Assembly: GCA_034769895.1 (NCBI GenBank)
Contig: CM068372.1
Span: forward strand, 376,132,410 to 376,196,409
Reading direction: 5' to 3'
From: Magicicada septendecula
Lineage: Eukaryota; Arthropoda; Insecta; Hemiptera; Cicadidae
DNA: 64,000 bases
Shown here: in pieces, positions 1 to 11,338 of the stretch
Layout: each line of letters starts with the position of its first letter
Position numbering within the stretch: position 1 is the stretch's first letter
Translations under genes and position numbers: made by a program
The notes under the pieces: model-generated
Database searches by the model: none
What the model saw: only the letters and a program-made list of their open reading frames with translations
Told to the model about the DNA's origin: nothing

Positions 1-656
1 GGTTGTTCGTGCTGTTATAATTTTTGTATATTTCAAACTCCTCTAATGCGTCCATGTAGCGACCCTATAAGATTAGACCTTAAATCCGTGTAAGTATGGT
101 TGTTTGAAATCAAATGGCGTGCGTAATTTGACTTAATGTTTTCAAGTGAATATATGTTATTTAAATTTTTGCGTGGTGTGTGTTCTTGAAATCTTTTAAC
201 GAAAGGTCTCCCTGTCTGGCCAATATAGAAACTATCACAGTCGTTGCATATTAGTTTATATATGCCTGTTTTTATCCCCAATTGAGTTTGAATATTTGGG
301 CGAACTAATTTCCATAGACTATTATTAGTTTTGAAAGTAGTAGTAATACTGATTTTATTTAATGTGGATGTTAAAATTCTGGGCATTATATTGGTGTAAG
401 TGGTTGAAATGAATGTGGTCTTAGAATTTTTAGCTGGTTCAGGTTTGGACTTTTTATATTTGTGCTTTCTGAGGATGTTATCAATCATTGAACTGTTATA
501 ACCATTGGCCACTGCTATATGTTTTATTATATTGTGCTCATCGTTGAAATCTTCAATGTCAAGGGGTATCGTTATGAAGCTATTGTATACTGCTATTTTT
601 TGTGAAAAGGGATGATGCGAGTCGGCGTGTATGGTTACATCAGTAGTGGTCGGTTT
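1..656 (-). pseudogene. Penelope-like element: RT C-terminus plus GIY-YIG endonuclease, runs off left edge
   Basis: On the minus strand one open frame runs from about 656 down to 33. It starts with the end of a Penelope-type reverse transcriptase (KPTTTDVTIHADSHHPF, near 655-605), passes through a basic linker (RKHKYKKSKPEP) and ends in a GIY-YIG nuclease (GIYKLICNDC, then FYIGQTGRPF and RFQEH). The nuclease would nick target DNA for retrotransposition. A frameshift near 60 breaks the frame, because the next part (MDALEEFEIYKNY) continues in another frame to position 1. The 5' end is truncated at about 657, where a base seems to be missing in the A run before KP. The fold and order are standard for endonuclease-bearing PLEs. 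A pLTR-like piece adjoins at 657-900. Confidence 0.85.
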
Positions 657-900
657 CTATATATTTTAAATTTCAGAAACTAAAGGTTAATTTCACCACG
701 GCACCAGGTTTCAAGACAGCTAAAAAGCTTGTTAAATTAATAAAGGAAAATATACATTTAAAGAACAACCACAGCATTATAACAGATTTTACACAGATGA
801 TGGCAGTCGATGTAACAGCCGAAACGTCTGTTTTTGTAGAAAACATTGGACCACGGCGAAACAACCCGGTAATGAATTTTAACAACATCACGGACTTTTA
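657..900 (+). mobile_element. PLE terminal repeat (pLTR-like) with decayed hammerhead motif
   Basis: This stretch sits next to the PLE coding remnant and reads in the opposite direction. Positions 794-870 match the minus strand of 63299-63463 and 34948-35121 closely (shared GAAAACATTGGACCACGG and GAATTTTAACAAC). It holds a hammerhead-like array: core CAGATGA at 794-800 (U4 of CUGAUGA replaced by A), helix II, then GAA + ACGT + C at 821-828. The U4 change should abolish cleavage. The apparent minus-strand ORF across it is not a gene. Confidence 0.65.
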
Positions 901-1526
901 ATTTCTACTCTCCTCACCATACCATACGTTTAATCAACAGCTACTGACGTAGTGACCTCAACAGAACGTAACTTGTGCTCATTAGGGCTGCACACCTTCC
1001 AAGTCAACGAGTCACATCGCGACATTCTGTACCAATGACATCGATAAAAAGTTAAACAATGTGACATCAAACAGGATTCACTATAATTTCGAAAATTTTA
1101 CAAACACACAAAAACGGTGTACGTAAATTACAAAATTAACCTCAAAAGGACCGTACGTATAACAAACATCGATAAAATCAAACGGCAGACAGATAACGAA
1201 TGTTGTGTAGGCGCAAAAGGTGTCACGACCCGATACTATCTATAATGTACAACAATAATGTCAAAACAAACCAACAGAATGAATGACGAGTTTTTCTTTT
1301 TTTTAACTTGGCGCTGAGCAGCGAGCGCTGACACCTGTCATTCGTTACGTCATAGCCAGAGGTCAGCTGACTGACGCTTTGGAATAAAGCGGTCTTGGCA
1401 ACAGTTTTTTTACCGTCCTGTCAATGTTGCCACACACAGCTCGTCCGACGCAGAGACGTTCACATCACAAATTTCTACATGGAGAGATATGAATTCTGTT
1501 GCACTGGTTGGGGATTATGAAGGGAA
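901..1526. other. Unassigned stretch
   Basis: I see no gene, tandem repeat or terminal repeat here. A GC-rich patch at 1310-1380 contains CAGCTGACTGACG but nothing that I can name. Confidence 0.4.
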
Positions 1527-2390
1527 TTGATTCATATAAATACCTTGGTGTCGGGGTTACAAAAATGTAGCAAAAAATTACAAAAATTGTACAGGGTTAA
1601 GAATTTCTGCAGAAAAAACAAATTTTTCACGAACATTAAAAATGCGCCAAAATTCCTGCTAACAGATTTTGGTCGAATAGAGAGGGTTAGAAAATTTAAG
1701 TATCTAGGGGAAATAATTCGAGAGAATGGTTTTAAAAAATCTACTTTAGAAGAAAGGATTCATAAAATGGAAAGAGCATATGGTATAACTAAAGATATTT
1801 ACAATAAAAGGTGTAGTATATCTAAAAATGCGAAAATAAGGCATTACAGTATAGTAATGAGGCCAGAATGTCTATATCCAAGTGAGTGTCTAGCATTGAA
1901 TTATAATTGAGACAAACTAGAAATATTGGAAACACGAATTATTAGGAAAATATTAGGCCCACGAAAAACTTCAGAAGGTTGGAAATTAAGAAGTAATTAT
2001 GAAATATATGAAGGTATAGAAAATATAACAGAAACAGCGAGAAAAAGAAGACTAGTATTTTTTGGACATTTATGTTCAAGTTGGATTAAAGAAGTCAAAA
2101 AGGATTTAGAAAAAATAATGTAAACGCAGAAGAAGCAATTGAAAGAGAAGTTTTTCGGGCAAAAGTGTGAAAAAATGGAAGGAGGCGAGAGAAAACCGCA
2201 GATTGAAAGTGGACTGAAGACAGGAAGAAGAGACATAGTGAAAAGATGAAAGAATATTGGAGAAAAAGAAAGAGAAGAACAAGGAATAAAGAATTGAAAT
2301 TGGCATGTGGTCCTCAGATGGCCGATACAAATAGAAACAAAATGTATAGGACGAGGGAAACAAGAGACGAGGGGAAGAAGGAGAAGTGTA
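1527..2390 (+). pseudogene. LINE (non-LTR) ORF2 C-terminal remnant
   Basis: The frame from 1527 contains FKYLGEIIRENG, a typical post-catalytic block of non-LTR reverse transcriptases, followed by YGITKDIY and a Tyr-rich thumb segment. A TGA at 1908-1910 interrupts it, and the same protein continues from 1926 (ETRIIRKILGPRKTSEGW, then RKRRLVFFGHL). Beyond the stop at 2121 the tail drifts through frames (MKEYWRKRKRRTRNK near 2246-2290), which matches the basic C-terminal end of this LINE class. The catalytic palm is absent, so this is a 5'-truncated dead copy. Clade cannot be fixed by eye. Confidence 0.8.
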
Positions 2391-2560
2391 CTAATTATAA
2401 ATTACTCTATTTAGTGAAAAATGTTCTCATTTTTGAGGTTAGTTAATAACGTTTTTTAGGGTTTTTTTTTAGTTTACTGTTTACAGGAATAAAAACCTGG
2501 GTTAGGAAAAAGTATATCGTGCGCCACCCAGTTCTGTAGATAATCGGGAGTTTACTGTAC
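2391..2560 (+). repeat. Dispersed repeat, also near 54.3 and 57.7 kb
   Basis: The segment with AGTTTACTGTTTACAGG, AATAAAAACCTGG and TTAGGAAAA closely resembles parts of 54350-54470 and 57760-57850. It lies just downstream of the LINE remnant and ends before the hAT-type element at 2738. No coding potential is visible. Confidence 0.5.
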
Positions 2561-2737
2561 ACGCAGACCTTAAATAAGGTGAACGATATAAAAGAACTGT
2601 AGTTTGATTGTAGTTGATTTAGTTTTGACCAGTCTAATTTTACGACATTTGTCAAAAATTGATCGTTTATGGTGCGGTCCGCCGCGCCGGAGCCTCCTGT
2701 GTTTAACTGTGACCTTCAGCCGCTTTTAAGTTGGAAA

Positions 2738-3747
2738 TAGAGGTGGGCCGATATACCTATAACAGGTATTTTGGAACGATTATTTTTGTGGAACGTATAT
2801 AACAGTGACTGAAAAGTTGAAATACCTGTTCCGCTTCAACGTTAACTGAAAAGTCGAAATACCCGTTCCTATTACTCGCGGCCTCGCGGTTCCGAGTCAC
2901 GGGACCCCCCCTACACAACTAACGAATAAATGAGTACTACGAGTACACGAGTACAAAGTTACTTTTTGGTGCGAATACTTCATTCTGCGCACGTTCTGAT
3001 TGCCATACAAGTATAAAACGAAGCAAAACAGTGAGGTTCAGCATATCTCTATGCCAAAGAGATGAAGCTGTTTTTAATAAAGGAACAAAATTCATACTGA
3101 TGTTACATTTATTCTCGTGTGTTATGCAGATATTTAATACAGATTATAATAACAAATTGTGTATTATACTAGTCACCAACTTCGTAAATTTTGAAAAAGC
3201 GAATTATATTGTGTTATAATCTACAGAGTGGCTGATAGTTGATAGGCCATATAGTACTTTTTGTTACTGCACATCTCACATAAATGATGAGACTGTTGTA
3301 ACTCTTTTGGCTTACTGTTATGTTTTTATTATATTATATTTCTGATGTTTTTTTGACATTATTTGTTGTGCTATTACGTGTACTCTAAATTTCATTGCCT
3401 GAGTTTCACAACTGATTTGTCTAACCAAAATGGAATCAATAATTTAATATTAAACCTATGTCAGTTTGCTTAGTCTTAGTGAAAGCTTAAATTAGTATTC
3501 CCAAAGGGAGATAGGCCTATAAATTCTCTTGTTTCTAATTTTCTTGTAATCAGTAACAGCTTAATAAAGTCACTGAGTAAAGGAACACTGTTAATACTTT
3601 TAGTTTCACTTTATTTCTTACAACAAATTATATAATACAGGTATATGTACAATAGGTATATAATAACAGGTAGTTGTGTTATTTTCTTTTTTTGGAACGT
3701 TTTCGATCGTACCTGTTATTTTCAAATACTAGTTTAGCACACCTCTA
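2738..3747 (+). mobile_element. Non-autonomous hAT-type element, copy 1 (1010 bp)
   Basis: The left end is TAGAGGTGGGCCGATATA and the right end is AGCACACCTCTA, giving an inverted terminal TAGAGGTGkGC. Flanking 8-bp duplications are GTTGGAAA (2730-2737) and GTTGCAAA (3748-3755), with one mismatch. Eight-bp duplications and this end sequence fit the hAT superfamily. No transposase frame exists inside. Two further copies are at 20477-21459 (inverted) and 56587-57642. Confidence 0.85.
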
Positions 3748-3772
3748 GTTGCAAACCACTGTGAATATATCT

Positions 3773-3830
3773 AGAATATAACTGTGACTTATTACACTAG
3801 AATATAACTGTGACTTATTACACTAGAATT
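3773..3830. repeat. Two tandem 26-bp units
   Basis: The unit AGAATATAACTGTGACTTAT plus TACACT is repeated perfectly at 3773-3798 and 3799-3824, immediately outside the right end of the hAT-type element. Confidence 0.85.
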
Positions 3831-3887
3831 GTGGTCACACTGATCAACAAGAAATACAATACAGTTTCCGAACGCAAAGCAATCGTT

Positions 3888-3966
3888 CAGTTTAAAGTGC
3901 ACTCACGAACAAGCGCGCTCAGTTTAAAGTGCACTCACGAACAAGCGCGCTCAGTTTAAAGTGCAC
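3888..3966. repeat. 32-bp tandem repeat, about 2.5 copies
   Basis: A 32-bp unit beginning CAGTTTAAAGTGCACTCACG occurs at 3888-3919, 3920-3951 and partly at 3952-3966. The copies are identical, so the duplication is recent. Confidence 0.9.
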
Positions 3967-5689
3967 TTCACATGGAAACACAACGTATCGACCTACGATA
4001 CATTGCTTTATCGCCGCGTACAGTAAACAACGTAGATAACGATTTCTTACAGAGGTGTGACCTGAGCAATATCCGCAGCTGTGTGCAAATGCACGGTCTG
4101 TGTGTGTGTGTTTCTCTCTTTGCATTTTCCCAGCTACGGACTATGCTACTTCGTAGGCCTACACACCTGTATAGTAGTACACATGTGGTTCTTACAAATG
4201 ACGTTTGTGAAAAACTACAACGAGACGCACGAACACTGACGGTATGTCCCTATTAGCGACTTGGGCGGCAGGCAAGGGTCTCGCCCCCGTGAAAAAAATT
4301 AGGATGCGGCGAAATAGCCAAACGAAAGAAAACCTTCATACACAAAGTACGTAAATCTCGGTACCACGCCCATTCTCGACTTCGAAACTCGGGTCTTGAA
4401 CAAATGAAGAAAAAGTATGTGAAAACTATTGGAAAAAATGAAGTAGAATTTTTTAAAATAAGAACAAAATTTAGAATAAAGACGTAATCAGAGGACTAAA
4501 GCAGGTCAAAGGTCAAAGCCAGTAGGCTACTGTAGACACTGTAGCCCCGGAGGGCCGCGACCTCAGCGGTTGGACAGCTTTAGAATTCGAAAACGAATAG
4601 ACATCCAACGGAAATGGACGCCCGAAGGAAGAAGCAAGAGGAGACGTGTAGGAAAGTCCTGAAACTTTGATACTCGGCTCGGGGCGGCCCAGTAGCACAA
4701 GTTGGAGACCTCATAATCTCAACAGCCGTCGCCTTACCGCACACCCCTGCCACTGGTGGGATGTATAATACAGCGGTCTTGTCTGGCATTATCAGACTAG
4801 ATACGTAATAAAGGCACACTAACACCACGCGCACACAGTACAATTCTCTGTCCACCGTATGTGGTAAACAGCTGTCTGATTTATCTCTGGCTGTAGTGGT
4901 GTTGTACCATGCCTCAAAGGCGTAACAGGCCATAGACCTAATACTTTGTCGGAGAAGGAAAGAAGACGTTGATATTCAAGAAGCTGTGGCACACGATTGG
5001 CACGGCCGGACAACGTGGCGCTAAAGAAGCGAGTTATGGCTTCGATTGTAGAAAGAAATATATTTCGTGGTCGACGTCAGAACTTTCTAAAACACGTACA
5101 CGTACACGTACACGGAGGCAATAAGCCAAACGTGTAGCTGTACACGAGACGAGGCCAACACTATGCGACGTGACGCGAATCGTCCGACTGTCTGCGAAAT
5201 ACGATGCCCGATTAATTTCCCTTTGTTTGCAAAGCGCCTAGAATTACTCTGCCCACCCGCATCCCGCGTTACACAAAACCAATCCGTAGTTACATGTTAC
5301 AGATCATATTACTTTATCTATACGCATGTTTACATGTATAAGGCTTTACGAGTCGTTCATAAAACGTGGGTGCAGAAAAAAGTGTATTCAACTGTATTGT
5401 ATGTATTGGGTAATTAAAAATACCCAAATGTATTCAGTAAATCACTGTCAGTAAATCCAGATTTCAAACAAGCCTCAATCAGTAAACAAAGAACGCTGTT
5501 CTCTGTTCACACGGCGGGACCCAACACTTGGTCCGAATACGAGGCCTAAAAACGGCACCCCGATCATTACTTGTCTACCCTGCTACAAGACTGGTGACCT
5601 GAACAGAGAAATATGTCATTGTCAGTTGCCATAGAAGAAGATAGGTCGACCGAGAAAAATATGCGATCCGTAACTGAAAACAATGTCTA
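3967..5689. other. Unassigned intergenic stretch
   Basis: The open frames here are short and overlap on both strands without recognisable motifs. The only local repeat is a short ACGTAC run at 5093-5114. The 5160-5417 frame has no similarity that I recognise. Confidence 0.4.
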
Positions 5690-5840
5690 AAACGTGGTGC
5701 GGAAATGATAATGCATCCCACGTCATACATGCGATATCATGTATTCATGGACAGAACCCTAACACCTTGAGCCGAGCAAACGACAGGGCTGCACTGTTTG
5801 AACTTCGGCCTGGACAACGCAAACAAACCAGGGCGCGAGT
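5690..5840 (+). repeat. Diverged copy of the coding-like repeat at 52.7-52.9 kb
   Basis: GCCGAGCAAACGACAGGGCT, TGCACTGTTTGAAC and CCTGGACAACGCAAA match the minus strand of about 52735-52870 (GCCGAGCAAACGACCGCGCT and so on). The shared order shows two copies of one dispersed sequence. This copy has indels and no long frame. Confidence 0.7.
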
Positions 5841-5940
5841 GTGATCAAGTGGAGTGAAGATGACTGCATGCGACAAACATTATGTGGATGCAGCGTGAAA
5901 CCTTTCCCGTTATGGCTAAACACGAAAGTAAATTACAATT

Positions 5941-6480
5941 ATCATTGAAAGAGCGAAGCGAGTTCTCAGTTAACTCGACCGCTGGTTCTTGTTTGTCTGT
6001 CTGTTTGGGAAGTTATCTCACGATAAGTTTTGAACGCATCAACCGATTTTCGTAAAACTTGGCACGCGTGTCTATACTTTCACTTTACAAAATCCTATTG
6101 TTTTTTAGATTGATCTCCCCAAAATAGGAGGAGGGGAGGTAAAACATGAGAGGTCAAAATTGTGAAAAACAAAATCGCAAAATCCCATGTGGAGTATCAA
6201 ATTAAAAGAAATTTTAACCACAGTCTGAATATACTTAATGTTCATTTTCGAAAATTTTGCTATAATCGCAAAATCCCATGTGGAGTATCAAATTAAAGAG
6301 AAGTTTTACTAACATCCGAATTCAATGTTCGATTTTGGAAACTTCAAAATTTTGGGTCCCACGCCCAAAAAGTGAAAAAAAACTTAATAAAAATTTTGAA
6401 AGTCCACGAGTGTGTCAGACTAGAAGGAATATTAATCCAAAAATAATATTTCGAATTTGTAGTGTTTATTGGGTGCTTGT
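5941..6480 (+). repeat. Dispersed repeat with internal duplication (copy 1)
   Basis: It starts at GAGCGAAGCGAGTTCT, runs through TTTTGAACGCATCAACCGAT, and ends in a block ending CTTCAAAATTTTGGG. An internal block (AAAATCCCATGTGGAGTATC, then AAATTAAA) is present twice, at about 6177-6205 and 6268-6296. The reverse-complement family member is at 21770-22200. I do not recognise the element class and see no protein. Confidence 0.7.
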
Positions 6481-6539
6481 GTTCCCAACAATTGTCATAT
6501 TACTAAAGACATAGTAGAGAAATCGAGACTTTTGTAACT

Positions 6540-7479
6540 TTATCCATAATTAAAAATCACCTAATATCGAGATCTATGTAGCCTAATAATAAATAAACTT
6601 CATTTAAAGTAGTGATCCGAGTTCTGCAGCTCAGGGAGCATACTAGTAACAGTTCAGTTGTTATAATTATTTTGAAAGTTGTATTAAATAACTTTACTTT
6701 ATAAAATATCAACGTGTATGACATACGTTCCTCACAGGGCGTTACAACACCTGTATGGGATAAAATGGTCTCACTGACCAAAGAAAATATTTTAAATTAT
6801 AACAAACTACGACCATGGAGGAGAACGACTTCCTCATATTCTTCCAAAGGGCAGCCAGTAATCGGAGGTAGAAAGTTTTAAAACCTCTGGATCAAGCAGT
6901 CACGCAAGTAACTGCGTGAAAAATAAAGATAAATTAGTTAGTCTCTCTAACGAACCACTTCTAGGCCAATGACGAGAATTTAGGGCATTCTTTACACAAA
7001 ATCTCGTAGTCGTAAATTTACCGGTGGCCGTTTATAACGCGCCGCGCGTGTGTGTGCGCCCGAGGTTGACAAGTTTACACCGGTTCGCACGTGTGTTCTT
7101 AACGGCAATAAATATTCGGATTCAACAGACACGCGGTCGCGCACTAAGAATGGTCACGCTTAATGGAGGGAAAGTCTGAAAATTGTCGCAACAATAAACA
7201 GGGTCGCCCGAAACGGTATTAACGCGAACAATAGAATGACAAACGCGTTAAGTATGGCAAGGACGTGGTTATATTTTGCACGGTATACGTAATCGCGACG
7301 AGGCCGCCCCGCTACTATTGCTGCTGCTGCAGAACAAACGAGCAAAAGGACCGTCACCACATTTGTCATGGATTAGGCAAACGCTTCTCGACCCGCCAGA
7401 AGGTTGTCTGTCTTTTAGGCCAGTGATTGTAACACTGTGGATGGCGAGCAATGGAACAGTCAAAAAGTTACTTGCATTT
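6540..7479. other. Unassigned; moderately CpG-rich at 7020-7330
   Basis: No gene is supported. The interval 7020-7330 is richer in CpG (GCGCCGCGCG, CGCGGTCGCG) than its surroundings. Overlapping small frames on both strands carry no known motif. Confidence 0.4.
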
Positions 7480-7790
7480 GTTTCAAAAAAAATCTACAAA
7501 TTTATGGCAGTCCCTGTAGTATCCTACGTGTGTGAATTACGGACACCAACCAAGAAACAACACGGTAAAATACACGCCTCGGAAATGACGTTCTTAAGAG
7601 GGGGTAGAAGGTGTTTTGATCTCGACCGTATAAAGAATGATGCCATAAGAGAAGAGTTACAAGTTTATTAACTTGAATCAAAAATTAAAAGATTACAAAC
7701 AACGTGGAAAAAACAGTTAGAAAGAATGTCAGATTCCAGACTGGCCAAACAAGTCTAGTAATATAAACCTATAGAACACAGGTGTGTGGG
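7480..7790 (+). pseudogene. LINE ORF2 C-terminal fragment
   Basis: The frame gives KKIYKFMAVPVVSYVCEL, then ASEMTFLRGGRR, LDRIKNDAIREELQVY and a stop at 7669-7671. The next codons, read through, give RLQTTWKKQLERMSDSRLAKQ and HRCVGRPRT. That order (thumb helix, EM.FLR, DRI.ND.IREEL, LERM.D.RLAKQ, GRPR) is the usual C-terminal end of one arthropod LINE group. A second copy of the group lies at 55020-55400. The fragment is 5'-truncated and interrupted by stops. Confidence 0.82.
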
Positions 7791-8035
7791 TAGACCCAGG
7801 ACACTCTAACAATCTTAGGTCCTGTTGTTAGGCCCTGCTGAAAGACTCTGTTGTTAGGTTTTTCAACAGAGTCTTTCAACCGACACTTACAGCTTCTGAG
7901 GACGTTGCCAGTTAGGTCTTCCAACCCCCACTCACAGTTTCTCAGGACGATCCCAGATTCCACGGATCGAAACGTAAAGCACGAAAATATTACAATGGAA
8001 GCAGTCCGAATATAGGATTTACCTGTAAAGGCATT
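7791..8035 (+). mobile_element. Foldback/pLTR-like repeat with hammerhead-like motif (family C)
   Basis: Related copies are at 23455-23640 and 59460-59705. A perfect 14-bp inverted repeat lies at 7840-7853 and 7864-7877 (GAAAGACTCTGTTG and its complement). At 7937-7980 the order is helix I strand GTTT, core CTCAGGA (expected CUGANGA), helix II GATCC/GGATC, GAA, palindromic ACGT, A, then AAGC. A second core, CTGAGGA, is at about 7895. The G5-equivalent change should inactivate the better one. Membership in a PLE-type terminal repeat is inferred. Confidence 0.55.
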
Positions 8036-8667
8036 ACATGTTACTTCACCGCGTTAACAAAACTGGTAATCATCTATACCAACATTAGCAGATTTCGTCA
8101 TATCAGTAGTAGCTACATAACTCAAAATTTGCAAATAGTTTCTATTAGTTGCCACGGACTCAGCAAGTGGAAGGGCGGGGCGCAAAGACCGAGACCGGTG
8201 CCTACTACTTGGATCCGCTTTACGCCACTATAAGAGTCTTTAAACAAAGTCAGAGACGTAGGCCTACAGGTTTCTACTTCAGATAGGATGGTATCGTAAC
8301 TTACGAGACCGATACAAACGTGAATGGAAATAAGCAGTAAGCAGTAGAGGCGACGAGATCTAGATCCGGTCACTCACTGTTTACGTACTGACCTGCGCGC
8401 TCGCTCAGTAAATCAGGACAGACATATACACACACGACATTCCTACGTGTACACAGTCAGAATACCCGCACATACACATGTTTACACGCAATCAGTAGCT
8501 GGCTGCTGCTCGTGCTCTACAATGTTCTGTTCAGTTCATTGTGGGGACGGGATTGCAGAGCGCGAACCGCCACGTGTGACTCAATGCGTACGTGTAACCA
8601 CACACTTTATTGCTGCTAATATTATTACTTTCATATTCGCTACCTTTGGAGTAGAACTAGCCTAAGT
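8036..8667. other. Unassigned stretch
   Basis: Nothing recognisable. Overlapping frames at 8122-8373 and 8447-8665 show no domain. Confidence 0.4.
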
Positions 8668-9005
8668 CCAAATTCAAGGAACTATACAAGCTATATAAAG
8701 ACAATGGCCATCACCATCCGACTGGATAGATTGCAACGGGCAGGACACATCATCGGGATGGAAGGCAACCGAATACCTAGGAAGGTACTGTTCAGTCAGA
8801 TCGAGGGTAAAAAGCCTGTCGGAAGACCCGAGAAACGCTGGATTGACGCAGTGGCGAGGGATAGCGATACTTTCCTTAAAATAAAGTAAAACAGTCCTTG
8901 GACATCGATCGCCAAGGACAGGGAAAAAGGGAGGCGGATGATTATGGAGCCTAAAGTTCGACTTCGAACTGTGATGCCATAGTAGAAGAAGTCTAAATTC
9001 AAGAG
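8668..9005 (+). pseudogene. LINE ORF2 3' end, second type
   Basis: The upstream frame gives ELYKLYKD. After a frameshift near 8703, it continues as RLDRLQRAGHIIGMEGNRIP, RKVLFSQIEGKKPVGRP and RWIDAVARDS up to a stop at 8887-8889. The RLQ.AGHI..M and K.P.GRP..RWID signatures are the C-terminal end of a non-LTR ORF2. The tail then degenerates and ends in GTAGAAGAAG. Only the last ~100 residues survive. Confidence 0.85.
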
Positions 9006-9294
9006 TTTTTTTTGTTCTTATAAGCATTACATTCTGTCATTGTGTACCTATTGAGTACAGAAGTATTGCAAATCCAATCTTAAGAATAACAATTTATTTT
9101 ACATAGAACCTAATCCATCAATAAATACAACCTAGGTTATTTTTATTAACCTATGTCCATCATCATAAATTAATTTGGTGCAGAAGTAGTCTATGTAGAC
9201 TTAATTTTAAATAAAATTTCACTTAAAATTTATTTCTACATCGAGAGTAAGATAAACAGATTTTTTTTTGCAATTTGTGGTACGGTACTATTAA

Positions 9295-9735
9295 AAGAAC
9301 TTTAGGGAGGAAAACAGGAAAGGAAACTCAAATGAAGTTCTATAAGGTTATGGCAGCCCCACTCTTTTATATACGGTCCCGACACATGGGTATTATCTTA
9401 TAAAAGATACAAGTCATAAACAAGCTGCAGAGACGAATGTCTTGAGATACGTAAAAGGATGTACACGAAACGACAGAATTAGAAACGATGTGATAAGACA
9501 TGAAATATATTGGATATATTCTCTGTAAATGCAAGACTCGAGGAATGTAAGCTGAGATGGATTGAACATATAGATTAGAATGGAAGCGAAAAGGCTACCT
9601 CAGCAAGTAGCAATTCCCTTTACAATATGCGCCTAAAGGGAAAAGAGATACGAGAAGACCACACAACGGTGACTTGCAAATAGAGACCGGAACAGCTGAT
9701 GTCGCCTAATCCTGGAAAGAAAAAGAAGAAGAAGA
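9295..9735 (+). pseudogene. LINE ORF2 3' end with GAAGAA tail
   Basis: Fragments in shifting frames read TGKETQMKFYKVMAAPLFY, VKGCTRNDRIRNDVIRHEI, MEAKRLPQQVA and a CRLILERKRRRR-like end. This is the C-terminal thumb and tail of the LINE group that ends in GAAGAAGAAG (9722-9737 here). Several stops and shifts make it a pseudogene. Confidence 0.8.
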
Positions 9736-9737
9736 CA

Positions 9738-10139
9738 TTTATTTATATAATAATTAAGCTGTGTGTAAGACTATTGCACAGTGGGTATAAAACATTTGGC
9801 GCCGTTTCTTGGAAAAACTATAGACAAGTTAAACTTTCAAATTGTTGTCCTGGAAAGTTCTGCTCCAAGGTAGCGATATATTGCAAAGTTAAAAACCGTA
9901 ATAACTGACGTACTGTATTCTGCGTTTCACAGACTTTTTTTCTGACGTCTTCAGAGAAAAGATTATACACTAAACTATAAAGTTTAAAAATTACGGACTA
10001 ACATACACACACGCGCGCGCGCACCCACAACAGTTTTAACAAATTTATAACACTGTGTTTTAACAATCAAGTAAAACGTTTGTAGCGCCGTAAAATTAAA
10101 AAAAAATGCATACACAAAGGTTTTAACATATTAACAAAG
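9738..10139. other. Unassigned, with CA/CG alternating tract
   Basis: An alternating purine-pyrimidine run (ACACACACGCGCGCGCGCAC) lies at about 9999-10022. Nothing else is recognised. Confidence 0.5.
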
Positions 10140-10295
10140 GAAACTAAGAGAATTATAATTCTTTTTTCCGATCCGATGATGAGCTGAGAAGCTTGAAAGC
10201 GCTAATCGGAATAATTTTTCTATAGTGGTGTGCAACAGTGATAATTCTATTTTGTGATTATAACCACTAACACAACGGTCTTAATTAAAAAAGGA
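10140..10295 (+). mobile_element. PLE terminal repeat (type A)
   Basis: The sequence from the hammerhead core to TAACCACTAACACAAC is shared with 28011-28130 and 62210-62310, three dispersed copies of one terminal repeat. The 62-kb copy lies directly downstream of a PLE endonuclease frame, which ties the family to Penelope-like elements. Confidence 0.75.
10164..10215 (+). ncRNA. Hammerhead-like ribozyme motif, U4-to-C mutated
   Basis: Helix I is TTCCGAT (10166-10172) with ATCGGAA (10205-10211). The core reads CCGATGA (10173-10179) instead of CUGANGA. Helix II is GAGCT/AGCTT with a GAGA tetraloop, then GAA (10195-10197), the palindrome AGCGCT and A17 (10204). The architecture is complete apart from the U4 substitution and one extra base before helix II, so this copy is probably inactive. 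Confidence 0.6.
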
Positions 10296-10546
10296 AACGA
10301 AGGTTTAATTTGGGTTGTCGGTAAACACACGATCAACAACTAGATGAAAATTTCGTACTTAACACGAAACTCTTGGGTACACCCCGGACAATAAATTTTG
10401 AACAGTCGCTTAGAGATGCGCGTTGGACAAACACCTCGTTGCGAGGCTAACAAAATTTTCATTAACTTCGCACATGCGCACAGCAGTCTTGTACAGTGTT
10501 TCATCGATGCGAACATCGGCTGACGACAATATTAGAACCAAGTGTT

Positions 10547-10548
<2 letters not shown>

Positions 10549-10590
<42 letters not shown>

Positions 10591-10606
10591 GAGAGAGAGA
10601 GGGGGG
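10549..10606. repeat. (GA)n microsatellite
   Basis: An almost pure GA run with one GT interruption, followed by a short G run. Confidence 0.95.
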
Positions 10607-11338
10607 AAACGGCGAACTGCTATCGCACTCTCTCCTCTCTAGAGACTACACGATATTTGGCGGGTTCGGCGCAGCCCACCGCTCTAGAAAGGATGTCAGG
10701 TTTCTAAAACTCTGTGCAAGGGGGGACGTCCTGTGCCGCGATACACAGTCCTGACATGCTGATGCGCGATGGATTTAATAGATCGCCACGCCCTTTGTAA
10801 GTAAAACCTAGACTGCCGCCCCTAACCTTAAGCGCGACACCATTGTGTATTTTTAGCGTGAACGTACCATGGTAAAAGCAGCACATGACATACCTTTATG
10901 TACTGTATTAAAACACACACATACGCTTCAAAAAACAGCACAATGTAATGTGGGGGTCAGTAAACAAGCAAAAAACAAAAACAAAAACTGTGAAGAAGAA
11001 GAAGAAGAAGAGAGTTCTGTTAAATAATGGTGGGAGTCTTGTATTATAACCCGCCTAAATTCGAGTTTTTTTCTGAATTGCAAAATAAAATATGAGTATT
11101 GTTTTCAACTGTAGGATCTACTGGTTTTTGCGTGTTCCTTAAGTTTGTGTGTTAACCTAACATCACATTTTTCTGACAGTTCCACAGGGTAAACCTAAAG
11201 GTTAATATTATTAAAAACGCTTAGCAGTTTTAATAAGTTAATAAGAATAAAAATCGATTATGATAAAAAAACACTGCTTAATTAGATAAAACAAACCATT
11301 AAGACTCTATATATATTATTATACTAAACGTACTAAGC
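10607..11338. other. Unassigned; short (GAA)n at about 10990
   Basis: The interval contains a short GAA run at 10992-11010 and no recognisable gene. Confidence 0.4.

Noticed and set aside
673..891. 72-codon minus frame
   Set aside because: It is antisense to a PLE terminal repeat carrying a hammerhead-like motif on the plus strand.
7840..7877. microRNA hairpin (perfect 14-bp stem)
   Set aside because: The stem is too short for a pre-miRNA and lies in a dispersed foldback repeat.
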